Of a stretch of 64,000 bases of DNA, positions 45,535 to 56,305 are shown piece by piece. This stretch comes from Saccharospirillum sp. MSK14-1 (GTDB taxonomy: Bacteria > Pseudomonadota > Gammaproteobacteria > Pseudomonadales > Natronospirillaceae), in NCBI RefSeq assembly GCF_003054965.1, contig NZ_MIES01000038.1, positions 52,761-116,760 of the forward strand. The letters run 5' to 3'. Position 1 is the stretch's first letter. Each line of letters begins with the position of its first letter. Under the pieces are notes generated by a model. That model ran no database searches and was not told the DNA's origin. It saw only the letters and a program-made list of their open reading frames with translations. Made by a program: the position numbers and the translations under genes.

Positions 45535-47721
45535 ATGGACATTAACCGACACGCACTGGCTAACCGTCTCAGCCAGGCGCTCGAAGCCACCCCTTTTCAC
45601 GTTCTGGGACCGCAACCTTCAGCGGATGGTTACTGCCTGCGCGTTTATCAGCCACAGGCTCGCCGCATCGATGTATTGCCTGCAGACAGTCAGCGCTCAC
45701 TCGGTCTGATGACACCGGTCCACCCCGATGGACTGTTCGAATTGCTATTACCCGAGTGCTTAGACCAACCCTATCGGCTGCACATCGAAAGTGACGATGG
45801 CCACGGCTGGACGACCTTCGATCCGTACCAGTTTGTGCAGCGCAGCCAGACTGATTTCGACTCCGACCATCTGCGCATCGATCGCAACCTGGGCGCACAA
45901 TGCTGCCAAGCAGTCATCGGCGAACACCGGGTGGACGGCGTCCGTTTTGCACTCTGGGCACCGGCCGCCAGCAGCGTCAGTGTGATCGGTCACTTCAACG
46001 ACTGGGACGTGCGACGTCACCCCATGCAACGCCATGACGATGGCATCTGGCGTCTGTTTATTCCGGGCTTGGTCGCTGGCGATGACTACAAATTCGCGCT
46101 GACCGACGCCCAGGGCAACCGCCTGCCACACAAGGCCGATCCGGTCGGTTTTCAGGCACGGCAGTTTCCGCAATTCAATTCCGTCATTACCGACCCACAC
46201 CAATACACATGGCAGGACAGCCGCTGGTGTGATCGCTCACTTGCCGCCATCCAAGCACAACCCATGAGCATTTATGAAGTCCATGTAGGCTCTTGGAAAC
46301 GCCCAGACGGCCAGCCATTAACTTACCGGCAACTCGCCGACCAGCTGATTCCCTATGCGCTCGATCTGGGGTTTACCCACCTGGAATTTCTGCCCTTAAT
46401 GGAACACCCCTATGATGGCAGCTGGGGTTACCAGCCGCTGGGTTTGTTCGCCCCGACCAGCCGCTACGGCACTCCGGACGATTTCAAATACCTGGTCGAT
46501 CAATGTCACCAGGCGGGGCTGGGCGTCATTCTCGATTGGGTGCCTGCGCACTTTCCAGCCGACGAACACGGCCTGGCCCGGTTTGATGGCAGCCCGCTGT
46601 ATGAAGACGCCGATCCGCAACGCGGCTGGCACCCCGATTGGCAAACCTACATCTATGATTTCGCCAAACCCGAGGTGCGCGACTTTCTGATTGCCTCGGC
46701 GTTGTATTGGCTGGACGTCTTTCATATTGATGCGCTGCGCGTCGATGCCGTCGCGTCCATGCTGTACCTCGACTATTCACGCGGCCCAGGAGAGTGGACG
46801 CCCAATGCCGACGGTGGCCATCACAACTATGCCGCCATCGAACTGCTGCGACAGCTGAACCTTGCCATTGCTGAGCGCTGTCCACGGGCGTTTTGCATCG
46901 CCGAAGAATCGACCAGTTTTGACGGCGTTACTCGCCCGGTTGAGCTTGGTGGCCTGGGCTTCGACTTCAAATGGAACCTCGGCTGGATGCACGACAGCCT
47001 CGACTATTTTCAACACCGCCCCAACGAACGCCTTAGCCATCAGCAGACACTGAGCCATACGTTGAATTACGCCTTTGCCGAGCAGTTTGTTTTGCCGCTG
47101 TCACACGATGAGGTCGTCCATGGCAAAGGCACCCTGTTGACGCGGCAGCCGGGTGACGACTGGCAACAACGCGCTAATCTCCGATTGTGCTTTGCCTGGC
47201 AGTACGCCCATCCAGGCAAAAAACTCAATTTTATGGGCAACGAATTGGCGCAGCGGCGTGAATGGCATGAAGGGCAGGAACTGGACTGGTCGCTGCTGGA
47301 TGATCCGAAACACGGCGGCATTCATGCGCTGATCCGAGATTTGAACCGGCTTTATACCCATCAGGCCGCTCTGCATCGTGGCGACGGTCGAATTGAAGGG
47401 TTCGATTGGCTGCGCAATGCGGATGTGACCGCGGCCGTGTTCAGTCTGTGGCGCTGCGACCCGGACAGCGATGAACAGGTGCTGGTGGTACTGAATACCT
47501 CGACTGAGCCACAGCCCGATTATCGACTGGGCGTTTCCACAGCTGGACGCTACGACATCCTGCTCAACACCGATTCGCGCTTCTACGGTGGCAGTGATTT
47601 CGATTGCGGTGTCTGGTTCGACAGCACAAAGGATCCCAGTGACGACCAGCCTTACAGCCTGCTGTTGCAGTTACCGCCGCTGGCCGCGCTTTATATTAAA
47701 CTGCGTCGTGATGAACCCTAA
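45535..47721 (+). CDS. glgB: 1,4-alpha-glucan branching enzyme GlgB
   Basis: GlgB makes alpha-1,6 branches in glycogen. The 728-residue protein has the N-terminal carbohydrate-binding modules typical of the long bacterial form, then a GH13 catalytic barrel: the nucleophile Asp in DALRVDAVASMLYLDYSR, the acid Glu in FCIAEESTSF and the third Asp in LPLSHDEVVHGKG. The C-terminal domain ends LPPLAALYIKL. No strong Shine-Dalgarno is seen. It overlaps glgX by 11 bp. Confidence 0.95.
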   Translation: MDINRHALANRLSQALEATPFHVLGPQPSADGYCLRVYQPQARRIDVLPADSQRSLGLMTPVHPDGLFELLLPECLDQPYRLHIESDDGHGWTTFDPYQFVQRSQTDFDSDHLRIDRNLGAQCCQAVIGEHRVDGVRFALWAPAASSVSVIGHFNDWDVRRHPMQRHDDGIWRLFIPGLVAGDDYKFALTDAQGNRLPHKADPVGFQARQFPQFNSVITDPHQYTWQDSRWCDRSLAAIQAQPMSIYEVHVGSWKRPDGQPLTYRQLADQLIPYALDLGFTHLEFLPLMEHPYDGSWGYQPLGLFAPTSRYGTPDDFKYLVDQCHQAGLGVILDWVPAHFPADEHGLARFDGSPLYEDADPQRGWHPDWQTYIYDFAKPEVRDFLIASALYWLDVFHIDALRVDAVASMLYLDYSRGPGEWTPNADGGHHNYAAIELLRQLNLAIAERCPRAFCIAEESTSFDGVTRPVELGGLGFDFKWNLGWMHDSLDYFQHRPNERLSHQQTLSHTLNYAFAEQFVLPLSHDEVVHGKGTLLTRQPGDDWQQRANLRLCFAWQYAHPGKKLNFMGNELAQRREWHEGQELDWSLLDDPKHGGIHALIRDLNRLYTHQAALHRGDGRIEGFDWLRNADVTAAVFSLWRCDPDSDEQVLVVLNTSTEPQPDYRLGVSTAGRYDILLNTDSRFYGGSDFDCGVWFDSTKDPSDDQPYSLLLQLPPLAALYIKLRRDEP

Positions 47722-49678
47722 TCGCCAATACCAACCAGGCCGGCCTTTTCCGTTGGGTGCCAGCCAACAAGCTGGCGGCACCAACTTTGCTGTTTACAGT
47801 CCCAAGGCTGAGCGCGTTCTGCTCTGCCTGTTCGATGACGACAACCAGGAACAACAAATCCGCTTAACCGCCGACAGCAAAGGCGTCTGGCATGGTTTTG
47901 TCGCCGACCTGCCGGGCGGTCAACCTTATGGCTTCCGTGTCGAGGGTCCATGGCAACCGGATCAAGGATTGTGGTTTAACCCGGCGAAACTGCTGATCGA
48001 TCCTTATGCTCAGGCACTCACCACGTCCGTCACTACCCACTCCAGTTTTTACGCCACAGACCCCGATACGAACAGCGCGCCTTTTATAGCTAAGGGACTG
48101 ACGCCAAGCACGGACGATTTTGATTGGCAAAACAGCCAGCCACCGCATACCCCCTGGCCGCAGACGTTAATCTACGAACTGCATGTGAAAGGTTTTACCC
48201 AACAACATCCGGATATTCCTGAAGCATTGCGCGGACGCTACCTGGGCGTCGCCCACCCCGCCAGCTTGAACTACTTGACCGCGCTCGGTGTGACAGCGGT
48301 TCAACTGATGCCTTGTTTTGCATTTATGTCCGAGTCACGATTGGTTGAACTGGGGCTGAGCAATTACTGGGGTTACAACCCGGTTGGGTTCTTTGCCCCG
48401 GAACCTCGCTATGCCTTAGACGATGCAGTTAGCGAATTTAAAACCATGGTGCGTGCACTGCATCAGGCGGGCATCGAAGTCATTCTCGATGTGGTCTACA
48501 ACCACAGTGCCGAAGCCAACCAGAATGGCCCCATACTTAACCTGAAAGCGTTGGCCAACGACGACTACTATCGTCACCCCGAACATTCGCCAGGCGACTA
48601 TCTGGACTACAGTGGCTGCGGTAACAGCCTTAACCTCGGCGCAGACGCCACCCTACGATTGGTGATGGACAGTCTGCGTCACTGGCGCCAGCACTATCAC
48701 ATCGATGGCTTTCGGTTTGATCTGGCGGCCAGTCTAGGTCGCGACGCCGATGCATTTTCCAGCCAGGCAAGTTTCTTTAAAGTGGCACAGCAAGACCCAG
48801 CGTTAGCCGGTTGTAAGTTAATTGCTGAACCCTGGGATTTGGGACCGGACGGGTATCGAGCGGGACAATTTCCAGCTGGGTGGGTGGAATGCAATGACGC
48901 CTATCGGGACACTTTACGCCGCTTCTGGCGCGGTGACGGCGGTCAGCTACCCGCCTTTATAAAAGCATTTCAAGGCTCACCACAACGCTATGGAAAGCCG
49001 TCCGGCGGTGCCATGGGGCTCAATCTGATCACCTATCACGATGGCTTTACGCTGGCGGACTTGGTCGCCTACGAAGAACGCCATAACGATGCAAATGGAG
49101 AAGACAATCGCGACGGCCACGGTGAAAATTTCAGTTGCAACTGGGGTACTGAAGGACCCACAACCGATGCGGCGATCAGCGCCATACGCCAACGCACTCA
49201 ACGCAATCTACTGGCCAGCCTCTTGCTATCACCCGGGCCGGTTCACCTCTTGAGCGGAGACGAAACGGGCCGCACCCAAGCCGGTAACAACAATGCATAT
49301 TGTCAGGACAATGCATTAAGTTGGTTCGACTGGAACGCCAAAGACGATGCTCTGGCGGCTTTTGTACAGCGCTGCATCGCACTGCGCCAAGCCGAGGTCT
49401 TTGACAACCGTCATGCAGGCACGTCGTGTCATCTGCCCAATGGACAACCAGTAGATCCGTCCACTGATCCAGCGAATCCAAATGCCGTATCAATCACCCT
49501 GAACGATCAAACCTTACTGCTGTGCAACGCCACCGATGACCAGCAACATTTTATACTCGCAGAAGGGGAGTGGCATGTTGTGCTAACCAGCAACGATGAA
49601 GAACCATTCAATGCTAAGACGATTCAACGCGAATGCATCCTCATTGCGCGTTCATTGATGGTCATTCAACGCCACTGA
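47711..49678 (+). CDS. glgX: Glycogen debranching enzyme GlgX
   Basis: GlgX removes alpha-1,6 branches from phosphorylase-trimmed glycogen. The 655-residue protein has the isoamylase-type N-terminal domain (RPFPLGASQQAGGTNFAVYS) and GH13 motifs: DVVYNHSAE, DGFRFDLAASLG with the nucleophile, LIAEPWDLG, and YHDGFTLADLVAYEERHNDANGE. The ATG at 47711 lies inside the glgB end (11-bp overlap), indicating translational coupling. glgC, glgA and glgP are not in the window. Confidence 0.94.
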   Translation: MNPNRQYQPGRPFPLGASQQAGGTNFAVYSPKAERVLLCLFDDDNQEQQIRLTADSKGVWHGFVADLPGGQPYGFRVEGPWQPDQGLWFNPAKLLIDPYAQALTTSVTTHSSFYATDPDTNSAPFIAKGLTPSTDDFDWQNSQPPHTPWPQTLIYELHVKGFTQQHPDIPEALRGRYLGVAHPASLNYLTALGVTAVQLMPCFAFMSESRLVELGLSNYWGYNPVGFFAPEPRYALDDAVSEFKTMVRALHQAGIEVILDVVYNHSAEANQNGPILNLKALANDDYYRHPEHSPGDYLDYSGCGNSLNLGADATLRLVMDSLRHWRQHYHIDGFRFDLAASLGRDADAFSSQASFFKVAQQDPALAGCKLIAEPWDLGPDGYRAGQFPAGWVECNDAYRDTLRRFWRGDGGQLPAFIKAFQGSPQRYGKPSGGAMGLNLITYHDGFTLADLVAYEERHNDANGEDNRDGHGENFSCNWGTEGPTTDAAISAIRQRTQRNLLASLLLSPGPVHLLSGDETGRTQAGNNNAYCQDNALSWFDWNAKDDALAAFVQRCIALRQAEVFDNRHAGTSCHLPNGQPVDPSTDPANPNAVSITLNDQTLLLCNATDDQQHFILAEGEWHVVLTSNDEEPFNAKTIQRECILIARSLMVIQRH

Positions 49679-49696
49679 TGATTTTCCAGCAGACAC

Positions 49697-49724
49697 AAAA
49701 AAGCCGCCCAAAGGCGGCTTTTTT
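49697..49724. terminator. Bidirectional terminator between glgX and rplQ
   Basis: AAAAAAGCCGCC and GGCGGCTTTTTT flank a CAAA loop. It works on both strands and ends both the glg operon and the ribosomal alpha operon. Confidence 0.95.
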
Positions 49725-49738
49725 AATAAGGTGAAAAC

Positions 49739-50137
49739 TTAGCCTTCAGCGGCTTCGTCTTCAACGACCTCTGCGTTGACCGGACGGTCAACCAGTTCAA
49801 CGATAGCCATCGGTGCGTTATCACCCGCGCGGAAACCGCACTTGAGAACACGCAGATAGCCACCTGGACGCTCTTGATAACGCGGACCCAGTTCGCCGAA
49901 CAACTTGCCAACAGCTTCTTTTGAACGCGTGCGGTCGAACGCCAGACGACGGTTGGCTACGGAATCTTCCTTAGCCAGCGTGATCAGGGGTTCTGCGTAG
50001 CGACGCAGTTCTTTCGCCTTAGGCAAGGTCGTTTTAATCACTTCGTGCTCGAACAAGGAGTTCGCCATGTTTTGGAACATGGCCTTGCGGTGAGCACTGG
50101 TACGGTTAAAGTGACGACCACTTTTACGATGACGCAT
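49739..50137 (-). CDS. rplQ: 50S ribosomal protein L17
   Basis: L17 sits near the peptide exit tunnel of the large subunit. The N-terminus [20 protein letters not shown] is diagnostic, and the 132-residue length is normal with an acidic C-terminal tail. It is the last gene of the alpha operon, 30 bp after rpoA, followed by the bidirectional terminator. Confidence 0.98.
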   Translation of the reverse strand: MRHRKSGRHFNRTSAHRKAMFQNMANSLFEHEVIKTTLPKAKELRRYAEPLITLAKEDSVANRRLAFDRTRSKEAVGKLFGELGPRYQERPGGYLRVLKCGFRAGDNAPMAIVELVDRPVNAEVVEDEAAEG

Positions 50138-50167
50138 TGTTACATTCCTTACCAGCCGGAAATAAGG

Positions 50168-51169
50168 TTACGACAGAACCTTATCGTCATTCTTCAAACT
50201 TGCAGGTGGCCAGTTCTCCAGGACCATGCCCAGAGAAAGACCCTTGGATGCCAGAACGTCTTTGATTTCAGTCAAAGACTTCTTGCCGAGGTTCGGCGTC
50301 TTCAGCAGTTCTACTTCGGTGCGCTGAATCAGGTCACCAATGTAGTAAATATTTTCCGCTTTCAGACAGTTTGCCGAACGAACAGTCAGCTCAAGGTCGT
50401 CGACCGGACGCAGCAGGATAGGATCGATCTTGTCTTCTTCCTTCTCCGGCTCGCGCTCAGACTGATGGTCGAGGTCAACGAAGGCCGCTACCTGCTGTTG
50501 CAGAATAGTGGCTGCACGACGGATCGCATCTTCCGGATCCAGAGTACCTTTCGTTTCCAGCTCAATCACCAGCTTGTCCAGGTCGGTGCGCTGCTCAACA
50601 CGGGCGTTTTCAACGCTGTAAGCAACACGGACCACTGGGCTGTAAGTGGCGTCCAACTGCAGTTTACCGATGGGTTTGCTCTCGTCTTCCCCACTGCTGC
50701 GGGCTTCCGCGGGGACATAACCACGGCCAGTGGTCACGCGCAGCGTCATGCTCACATCAGCGTTGGCACCAAGGTGCGCCACGATGTGCTCCGGATTGGC
50801 CACTTCAACGCCATGATCCAGTTGGATGTCGCCCGCGGTCAGTGTACCGGCGCCTTTCTTACTCAGCGTCAGTGTCACTTCGTCACGGTCGAACAGCTTG
50901 ACGGCAACGTCCTTGAGGTTCAGCAGGATTTCTTGAACGTCCTCCTGAACACCCTCGATGGTGCTGTATTCGTGCAGTACACCGTCGATTTCCACTTCGG
51001 TGATAGCGGCGCCCGGCATGGACGACAGCAGAATACGACGCAGCGCATTACCCAGGGTATGTCCGAAGCCACGCTCGAGCGGTTCGAGAGTGATCTTCGC
51101 CCGGTTGGCGCTGATTTCCTGCACATCGATATGACGTGGCGTCAAAAAGTCGTTAGCTGAACGCTGCAT
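50168..51169 (-). CDS. rpoA: RNA polymerase alpha subunit
   Basis: The alpha dimer nucleates RNA polymerase assembly and contacts UP elements and activators. The 333-residue protein has the assembly domain ([22 protein letters not shown]) and the C-terminal domain with the DNA/activator-contact Arg in [20 protein letters not shown] and the GKKSLTEIK helix. Length and motifs match gammaproteobacteria. It lies between rpsD and rplQ. Confidence 0.99.
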   Translation of the reverse strand: MQRSANDFLTPRHIDVQEISANRAKITLEPLERGFGHTLGNALRRILLSSMPGAAITEVEIDGVLHEYSTIEGVQEDVQEILLNLKDVAVKLFDRDEVTLTLSKKGAGTLTAGDIQLDHGVEVANPEHIVAHLGANADVSMTLRVTTGRGYVPAEARSSGEDESKPIGKLQLDATYSPVVRVAYSVENARVEQRTDLDKLVIELETKGTLDPEDAIRRAATILQQQVAAFVDLDHQSEREPEKEEDKIDPILLRPVDDLELTVRSANCLKAENIYYIGDLIQRTEVELLKTPNLGKKSLTEIKDVLASKGLSLGMVLENWPPASLKNDDKVLS

Positions 51170-51193
51170 AGATGCCCCTAATTTGCAGTGAGA

Positions 51194-51814
51194 TTACTTG
51201 GAGTACAATTCCACGATCAGGTTTTCGTTGATCTCTGAAGGCAGGTCGGCACGCTCCGGACGGGAGTTGTATTTGCCTTCCATTTTCTTCGCATCAACTT
51301 CAACCCAGGCAACGGGTGCACGCTGAGCAGCGATCTCCAGTGCGTTTTGAATACGCAGCTGGTTTTTGCTCTTTTCGCGGATCGCAACAACATCACCCGG
51401 CTTAACCTGGTAAGACGCGATGTTAACGGTCTGACCATTCACCAGGACCGCCTTGTGCGATACCAACTGACGAGATTCGGCGCGAGTGGCACCAAAACCC
51501 ATGCGATACACCACGTTATCCAGACGACCTTCCAGCAGTTGCAGCAGGTTTTCACCCGTAGCGCCTTTGCGGCGGGCAGCGTCGGTGTAGTAGTTACGGA
51601 ATTGCTTTTCCAGAACGCCGTAGATGCGACGTACTTTCTGTTTCTCGCGAAGCTGAACACCGTAGTCGGACAAACGACCACGACGTGCGCCCTGTACACC
51701 AGGAGGTGTTTCGGCTTTGCACTTGGAGTCGAGTGCACGCACCCCACTCTTCAGCAGCAGATCTGTGCCTTCGCGACGAGACAGCTTACACTTAGGACCA
51801 ATATAACGTGCCAT
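51194..51814 (-). CDS. rpsD: 30S ribosomal protein S4
   Basis: S4 nucleates small-subunit assembly by binding 16S rRNA and in E. coli represses translation of the alpha operon. The 206-residue protein shows [19 protein letters not shown] at its start and the S4 RNA-binding domain [20 protein letters not shown]. It has no zinc-cysteine cluster. Confidence 0.99.
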   Translation of the reverse strand: MARYIGPKCKLSRREGTDLLLKSGVRALDSKCKAETPPGVQGARRGRLSDYGVQLREKQKVRRIYGVLEKQFRNYYTDAARRKGATGENLLQLLEGRLDNVVYRMGFGATRAESRQLVSHKAVLVNGQTVNIASYQVKPGDVVAIREKSKNQLRIQNALEIAAQRAPVAWVEVDAKKMEGKYNSRPERADLPSEINENLIVELYSK

Positions 51815-51832
51815 TGATTTCTGTCTCCTATC

Positions 51833-52225
51833 TTACACGCGGCGCTTCTTGGGCGGGCGGCAACCGTTGTGAGGAATTGGCGTCACATCGGTAATGTTGC
51901 TGATTCGATAGCCACACGCGTTCAATGCTCGTACCGCGGATTCGCGACCTGGACCGGGGCCTTTGACCTCAACGTCCAGATTCTTCAGACCATACTCCTG
52001 TGCTGCAGTACCGGCGCGCTCGGCGGCGATCTGTGCAGCGAAGGGGGTGCTCTTACGAGATCCACGGAAACCGGAGCCACCGGAAGTTGCCCAACTCAGG
52101 GTGTTTCCTTGGCGGTCCGTAATGGTCACGATGGTGTTGTTAAAAGAGGCATGGATGTGCGCAATGCCATCCGCTACCTGCTTTTTCACCTTCTTGCGCG
52201 ACCGGTTTTGACCTGGCTTTGCCAT
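51833..52225 (-). CDS. rpsK: 30S ribosomal protein S11
   Basis: S11 forms part of the platform near the mRNA exit. [18 protein letters not shown] and the C-terminal [18 protein letters not shown] are diagnostic. The ATG at 52225 (MAKPGQNRS) with AGGAAA upstream is preferred; a six-residue longer frame is not supported. The product is 130 residues. Confidence 0.98.
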   Translation of the reverse strand: MAKPGQNRSRKKVKKQVADGIAHIHASFNNTIVTITDRQGNTLSWATSGGSGFRGSRKSTPFAAQIAAERAGTAAQEYGLKNLDVEVKGPGPGRESAVRALNACGYRISNITDVTPIPHNGCRPPKKRRV

Positions 52226-52270
52226 CTTCGATTTCCTATGCAAAAACTGTTGTCAATAAACCAGACTGAC

Positions 52271-52627
52271 TTAGCGTCTGATTGGCTTGCGGGGACCTTT
52301 ACGGGTACGAGCGTTCGTTTTAGTACGCTGTCCACGCAAAGGCAGGCTACGGCGGTGGCGAATGCCACGGTTGCAGCCCAGATCCATCAACCGCTTAATG
52401 TTCATCTGAATTTCACGACGCAGATCACCTTCAACGGTGAACTTGCCAACTTCGGTACGGAGCTCGTCCAATTTTTCATCGGACAGATCCTTCACCTTAG
52501 CAGTGGGTTCAACCCCAACCGCGGCACAGATGTCATAAGCAGTGGTGCGACCGATACCATAGATATAGGTCAGCGAGATCACCGCATGCTTATTGTCAGG
52601 AATATTGACGCCTGCTATACGGGCCAT
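52271..52627 (-). CDS. rpsM: 30S ribosomal protein S13
   Basis: S13 lies in the small-subunit head and contacts the P-site t[29 protein letters not shown] and the basic tail [19 protein letters not shown] are typical; the length is 118 residues. A TTGGAG precedes the ATG. It is the first large gene of the alpha operon and follows a structured leader. Confidence 0.98.
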   Translation of the reverse strand: MARIAGVNIPDNKHAVISLTYIYGIGRTTAYDICAAVGVEPTAKVKDLSDEKLDELRTEVGKFTVEGDLRREIQMNIKRLMDLGCNRGIRHRRSLPLRGQRTKTNARTRKGPRKPIRR

Positions 52628-52772
52628 TCAACTTACTCCAACTATTTTTAACCTGTAAAAGGCTTAACCTTTAATAGAGCCAACTGGCCCTATTAATGAA
52701 CCCCCATTTAAGGGGGCGCGAGATGATAGCGCTTGATTATGGGTAAATCAAGCGCCCATCAGCCGGCTGGGA
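52628..52772 (-). promoter_or_regulatory. Structured alpha-operon leader before rpsM
   Basis: The 145-bp gap between rpmJ and rpsM holds three hairpins on the minus strand: GCGCTTGATT/AATCAAGCGC (52729-52755), CCCCC/GGGGG (52701-52716) and TTAATAG-GGCC/GGCT-CTATTAA (52671-52696). In E. coli the same position holds the pseudoknot through which S4 represses translation. The position suggests such control here; I cannot show the pseudoknot itself. Confidence 0.5.
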
Positions 52773-52886
52773 TCAACCCTGGCGCTGTTTGTGCTTGGGA
52801 TCTGTGCAGATCACACGAACAGAGCCGTTACGACGGATGATCTTGCAGTTACGGCAGATTTTCTTGACCGACGCACGTACTTTCAT
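52773..52886 (-). CDS. rpmJ: 50S ribosomal protein L36
   Basis: This 37-residue protein reads [20 protein letters not shown] and onward to a KHKQRQG end. It keeps the zinc-binding CxxC...C...H set of the C+ form. TGGAG lies six bases before the ATG. It lies between secY and rpsM, the standard place. Confidence 0.97.
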   Translation of the reverse strand: MKVRASVKKICRNCKIIRRNGSVRVICTDPKHKQRQG

Positions 52887-52925
52887 GCTTGACTCCAATT
52901 ACCGGTATAAACACCGTTCGCTGCG

Positions 52926-54239
52926 CTAGTTACCAATCGATTTCAGATTGGCTTTCTTCATCAGCGAAGCGTACTGGTGCGACATCAGATGACTTTGCAC
53001 CTGAGACATAAAGTCCATCACAACCACCACCACGATCAGCAGGGAAGTACCACCGAAGTAAAACGGCACATCAGCGGCAATCACCAGAGCCTGGGGCAGC
53101 AACGACACCGCAGTAATGTAGATCGCACCGAAAAAGGTCAGACGAGCCGAGACACCATCGATATAACGAGAGGTCTGCTCACCCGGACGAATGCCAGGAA
53201 TAAAAGCGCCGGAACGCTTCAAATTCTCGGCAACATCCTTCGGATTGAAGGTTACTGCTGTGTAGAAATAGCAGAAGAAGATCACAGCGATGGCAAACAC
53301 CAGGATGTACAGCGGCTGACCTGGGCTGAGCAGCAGGGCAATGTCCTGCATCCAACCCATACCATCACTGCTGCCAAACCAGTTGCCCACCGACGCTGGG
53401 AACAGCAACAAGCTGGACGCGAAGATCGGCGGAATGACACCCGCCATGTTGATCTTCAGCGGCAGGTGACTGCTCTGTGCCTGGAACACCTTACGACCTT
53501 GCTGACGCTTGGCGTAATTGATGGTGATCCGACGCTGACCGCGTTCGATGAACACGATAAAAGCCACGACCGCAGCCGCCAGCAAGCCAATCAACAGCAG
53601 CGCAATGATGCTCAGATCGCCTTGACGGGCACTTTCGAAGCTCTGACCGATCGCACCAGGCAGACCCGCAACGATGCCGGCGAAAATCAGCATCGAGATG
53701 CCGTTGCCGATACCGCGCTCGGTGATCTGTTCACCCAGCCACATCATAAACATCGTACCGCAGGTGAAAGTCACCACGGCGACGAAGTAGAAAGACGGAC
53801 CCGTAGTAAAGGCCACGCCCTGACTGGCCAGGCCAGCAGCCAGTGCAAGTGATTGCACCAGCGCCAGACCCAGAGTGCCAAAGCGGGTGTACTGGCTCAT
53901 CTTACGCCGACCCGCTTCGCCTTCTTTCTTCAGCTGTTCCAGTTGAGGACTCACGACCGTCAGGAGCTGCATGATAATCGACGCCGAAATGTACGGCATA
54001 ATGCCGAGGGCGAAGACACTCATGCGTTCCAGGGCACCACCGGAGAACATGTTAAACATGCTCAGGATGGTGTCGCGGTTACGTTCGAACAGTGCCGCTA
54101 ACTGGTCCGGGTTAATACCCGGAACCGGAATGTGGGCACCGACTCGGTACACCAGGATCGCCAGCAGCACGAAACGCAGGCGAGCCCAAAGCTCGCCCAA
54201 GCCACCTTGTGATCCAGTCGGTTGTCCTTGTCTGGTCAT
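52926..54239 (-). CDS. secY: Protein translocase subunit SecY
   Basis: SecY is the channel of the Sec translocon. The 437-residue protein has ten membrane helices, with signature blocks [13 protein letters not shown], the plug-region [27 protein letters not shown] and the [12 protein letters not shown] helix. It ends the spc operon just before rpmJ. Confidence 0.98.
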   Translation of the reverse strand: MTRQGQPTGSQGGLGELWARLRFVLLAILVYRVGAHIPVPGINPDQLAALFERNRDTILSMFNMFSGGALERMSVFALGIMPYISASIIMQLLTVVSPQLEQLKKEGEAGRRKMSQYTRFGTLGLALVQSLALAAGLASQGVAFTTGPSFYFVAVVTFTCGTMFMMWLGEQITERGIGNGISMLIFAGIVAGLPGAIGQSFESARQGDLSIIALLLIGLLAAAVVAFIVFIERGQRRITINYAKRQQGRKVFQAQSSHLPLKINMAGVIPPIFASSLLLFPASVGNWFGSSDGMGWMQDIALLLSPGQPLYILVFAIAVIFFCYFYTAVTFNPKDVAENLKRSGAFIPGIRPGEQTSRYIDGVSARLTFFGAIYITAVSLLPQALVIAADVPFYFGGTSLLIVVVVVMDFMSQVQSHLMSHQYASLMKKANLKSIGN

Positions 54240-54245
54240 GGGGGA

Positions 54246-54680
54246 TTATTCCTCTACCTTGCCGCCTGCAGCTTCAATCGCTGCCTTGGCACCCTTGGTG
54301 ACTTTCAGGCCTTTGACGGTGACCGCCTTGCCAATTTCACCGGACAGGATGACGCGGGCACGCTTGATCTGATGACCGATGATGTCGGCCTGCTTCAGAG
54401 CGTCCAGGTCGACGACATCCGCCTCGACCTTGGCCAGTTCATGCAACCGGATTTCGGCTGTGAACGGCGCCTGACGGGAAGTAAAGCCGAACTTGGGCAG
54501 ACGACGCTGCAATGGCATCTGGCCGCCTTCAAAACCCGGCTTAACACCACCACCGCTGCGTGATTTCTGACCTTTGTGACCACGACCACCAGTCTTACCC
54601 AGACCAGAGCCGATACCACGGCCAACACGCTTGCCTTCGGTACGGGAACCCTCAGCGGGGCTCAGTTTGTTCAGAAACAT
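54246..54680 (-). CDS. rplO: 50S ribosomal protein L15
   Basis: L15 is a late-assembly large-subunit protein. The Gly/Arg-rich N-terminal half ([20 protein letters not shown]) and the C-terminal [19 protein letters not shown] are diagnostic; the length is 144 residues. It ends 7 bp before the secY start. Confidence 0.98.
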   Translation of the reverse strand: MFLNKLSPAEGSRTEGKRVGRGIGSGLGKTGGRGHKGQKSRSGGGVKPGFEGGQMPLQRRLPKFGFTSRQAPFTAEIRLHELAKVEADVVDLDALKQADIIGHQIKRARVILSGEIGKAVTVKGLKVTKGAKAAIEAAGGKVEE

Positions 54681-54682
54681 TT

Positions 54683-54871
54683 TTATTCACCCTCAACTAC
54701 GCGAACCATATAGTTCACTTTGTTGATCATGCCGCGAACGGAAGGAGTGTCTTCCAGTTCACGAACCTGACCCACTCGGCTCAGGCCCAGGCCTTTAACG
54801 CACAATTTGTGCTTAGGCTGGGTGCCGATGGGGCTGCGAAACAGCTGAACTTTTACAGTCTTATTCGCCAT
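54683..54871 (-). CDS. rpmD: 50S ribosomal protein L30
   Basis: A 62-residue L30 with [20 protein letters not shown] and [20 protein letters not shown], the standard fold and length. It is 2 bp from rplO and 6 bp from rpsE. Confidence 0.97.
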   Translation of the reverse strand: MANKTVKVQLFRSPIGTQPKHKLCVKGLGLSRVGQVRELEDTPSVRGMINKVNYMVRVVEGE

Positions 54872-54877
54872 GGCCGC

Positions 54878-55384
54878 TTACTCCACAATATCTTCGACGG
54901 ATTTGCCGCGCTTGGCTGCAATGTCTTCCGGAGAACGCATTTTGGCCAGACCGTTAACGGTCGCACGAACGACGTTGACCGGGTTGGTCGAGCCGTAGCA
55001 TTTCGCCAGTACGTTCTGAACACCGGCGACTTCCAGAACGGCACGCATAGCGCCGCCTGCGATAACACCAGTACCGTCAGATGCTGGCTGCATGAATACC
55101 TTAGAGGCACCATGGCGAGCATTCACTGCGTACTGCAACGTGCCGTCAGTCAGGTGCACTTGCACCATGTTACGACGCGCAGCGTCCATCGCTTTCTGGA
55201 TCGCGACAGGCACTTCACGCGCCTTGCCGCGGCCGAAACCAACCTTGCCATTGCCATCGCCGACAACAGTCAGGGCGGTGAAACCGAAAATACGGCCACC
55301 CTTCACTACTTTGGCGACACGGTTAACCTGTACCAGTTTTTCCTGCAGATCGCCGCCAGCTTGAACTTGATCGTTATTCGCCAT
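54878..55384 (-). CDS. rpsE: 30S ribosomal protein S5
   Basis: S5 helps hold decoding accuracy and mRNA unwinding at the entry site. [25 protein letters not shown] and the [15 protein letters not shown] block are diagnostic. Two adjacent ATGs compete; the second (55384) is better spaced from AAGG, giving 168 residues. Confidence 0.98.
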   Translation of the reverse strand: MANNDQVQAGGDLQEKLVQVNRVAKVVKGGRIFGFTALTVVGDGNGKVGFGRGKAREVPVAIQKAMDAARRNMVQVHLTDGTLQYAVNARHGASKVFMQPASDGTGVIAGGAMRAVLEVAGVQNVLAKCYGSTNPVNVVRATVNGLAKMRSPEDIAAKRGKSVEDIVE

Positions 55385-55394
55385 CATTCACACC

Positions 55395-55745
55395 TTAGAA
55401 TTTCAGGCCACCTTCGCGGGCAGCGTCTGCCAAAGCCTTAACACGACCGTGATAACGGAAACCGGACCGGTCGAAGGCCACCTCTTCGATGCCAGCTGCC
55501 TTGGCGCGCTCTGCAATCAGAGCACCAACCTTGGTGGCTGCATCAATGTTGCTGGTTGTGCCGTCACGCAGCGCGCTGTCCAGAGTAGATGCCTGGACGA
55601 CGATCTGGCTGCCATTGGGTGCAATAACCTGTGCGTAAATGTGTTGGTTGGAACGATTCACACACAGACGATGCACGCCCAATTCGCGGATCTTGATGCG
55701 GCTGCGACGAGCACGGCGTAAACGGGATACTTTCTTTTCGCTCAT
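55395..55745 (-). CDS. rplR: 50S ribosomal protein L18
   Basis: L18 brings 5S rRNA to the large subunit together with L5. The basic start [18 protein letters not shown] and the end [26 protein letters not shown] are typical; the length is 116 residues. Confidence 0.98.
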   Translation of the reverse strand: MSEKKVSRLRRARRSRIKIRELGVHRLCVNRSNQHIYAQVIAPNGSQIVVQASTLDSALRDGTTSNIDAATKVGALIAERAKAAGIEEVAFDRSGFRYHGRVKALADAAREGGLKF

Positions 55746-55756
55746 GACCTATGCCC

Positions 55757-56290
55757 TTATTTTTTCTTGGCTTCTTTGCGACGAACGTATTCGTCGGCAT
55801 ACCGAACGCCCTTACCTTTATACGGCTCCGGCGGACGGAAGGCGCGGATTTCAGCCGCTACCTGTCCGAGTTGCTGCTTGTCGGCGCTCTTCAGGACGAT
55901 TTCGGTATTGCTCGGAGTCTCAGCCGTCACACCCTTTGGCAGGGAGTAGTCGATCGGATGAGAGAAACCAAGTGTTAAGTTTACGGTGTTGCCAGAGGCC
56001 TTGGCCCGGTAACCAACACCATTCAATTGCAGACGCTTTTCAAAACCATCGGTAACGCCAACCACCATGTTATTAACCAGCGCACGCATGGTGCCTGACA
56101 TGGAGTGAGCGAATTTGCCGCCGTCACGGGCAACAAAGGTCAGAACGTTGCCGTCCTGCTTAATCTCAACGGTGTTGTGCAGCGCGGTTTCCAAAGAGCC
56201 GTTTTTGCCCTTAACAGAAATTGTGTCGCTGCCGAGCTTAACGTCCACACCTGCGGGTACTGTAATAGGAGCATTCGCTATTCGAGACAT
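55757..56290 (-). CDS. rplF: 50S ribosomal protein L6
   Basis: L6 binds near the sarcin-ricin loop and the factor-binding site. The two homologous halves are visible, with [20 protein letters not shown] and the signature [20 protein letters not shown]; the length is 177 residues. Confidence 0.98.
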   Translation of the reverse strand: MSRIANAPITVPAGVDVKLGSDTISVKGKNGSLETALHNTVEIKQDGNVLTFVARDGGKFAHSMSGTMRALVNNMVVGVTDGFEKRLQLNGVGYRAKASGNTVNLTLGFSHPIDYSLPKGVTAETPSNTEIVLKSADKQQLGQVAAEIRAFRPPEPYKGKGVRYADEYVRRKEAKKK

Positions 56291-56305
56291 CGTTAAACCA
56301 CTCCC

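Noticed and set aside
50045..51160. 371-residue open frame antisense to rpoA
   Set aside because: rpoA is unmistakable on the other strand, and the antisense product resembles nothing.
52977..53852. 291-residue His/Gln-rich open frame antisense to secY
   Set aside because: Shadow of a membrane-protein gene; hydrophobic codons read backwards give such His/Gln-rich frames.
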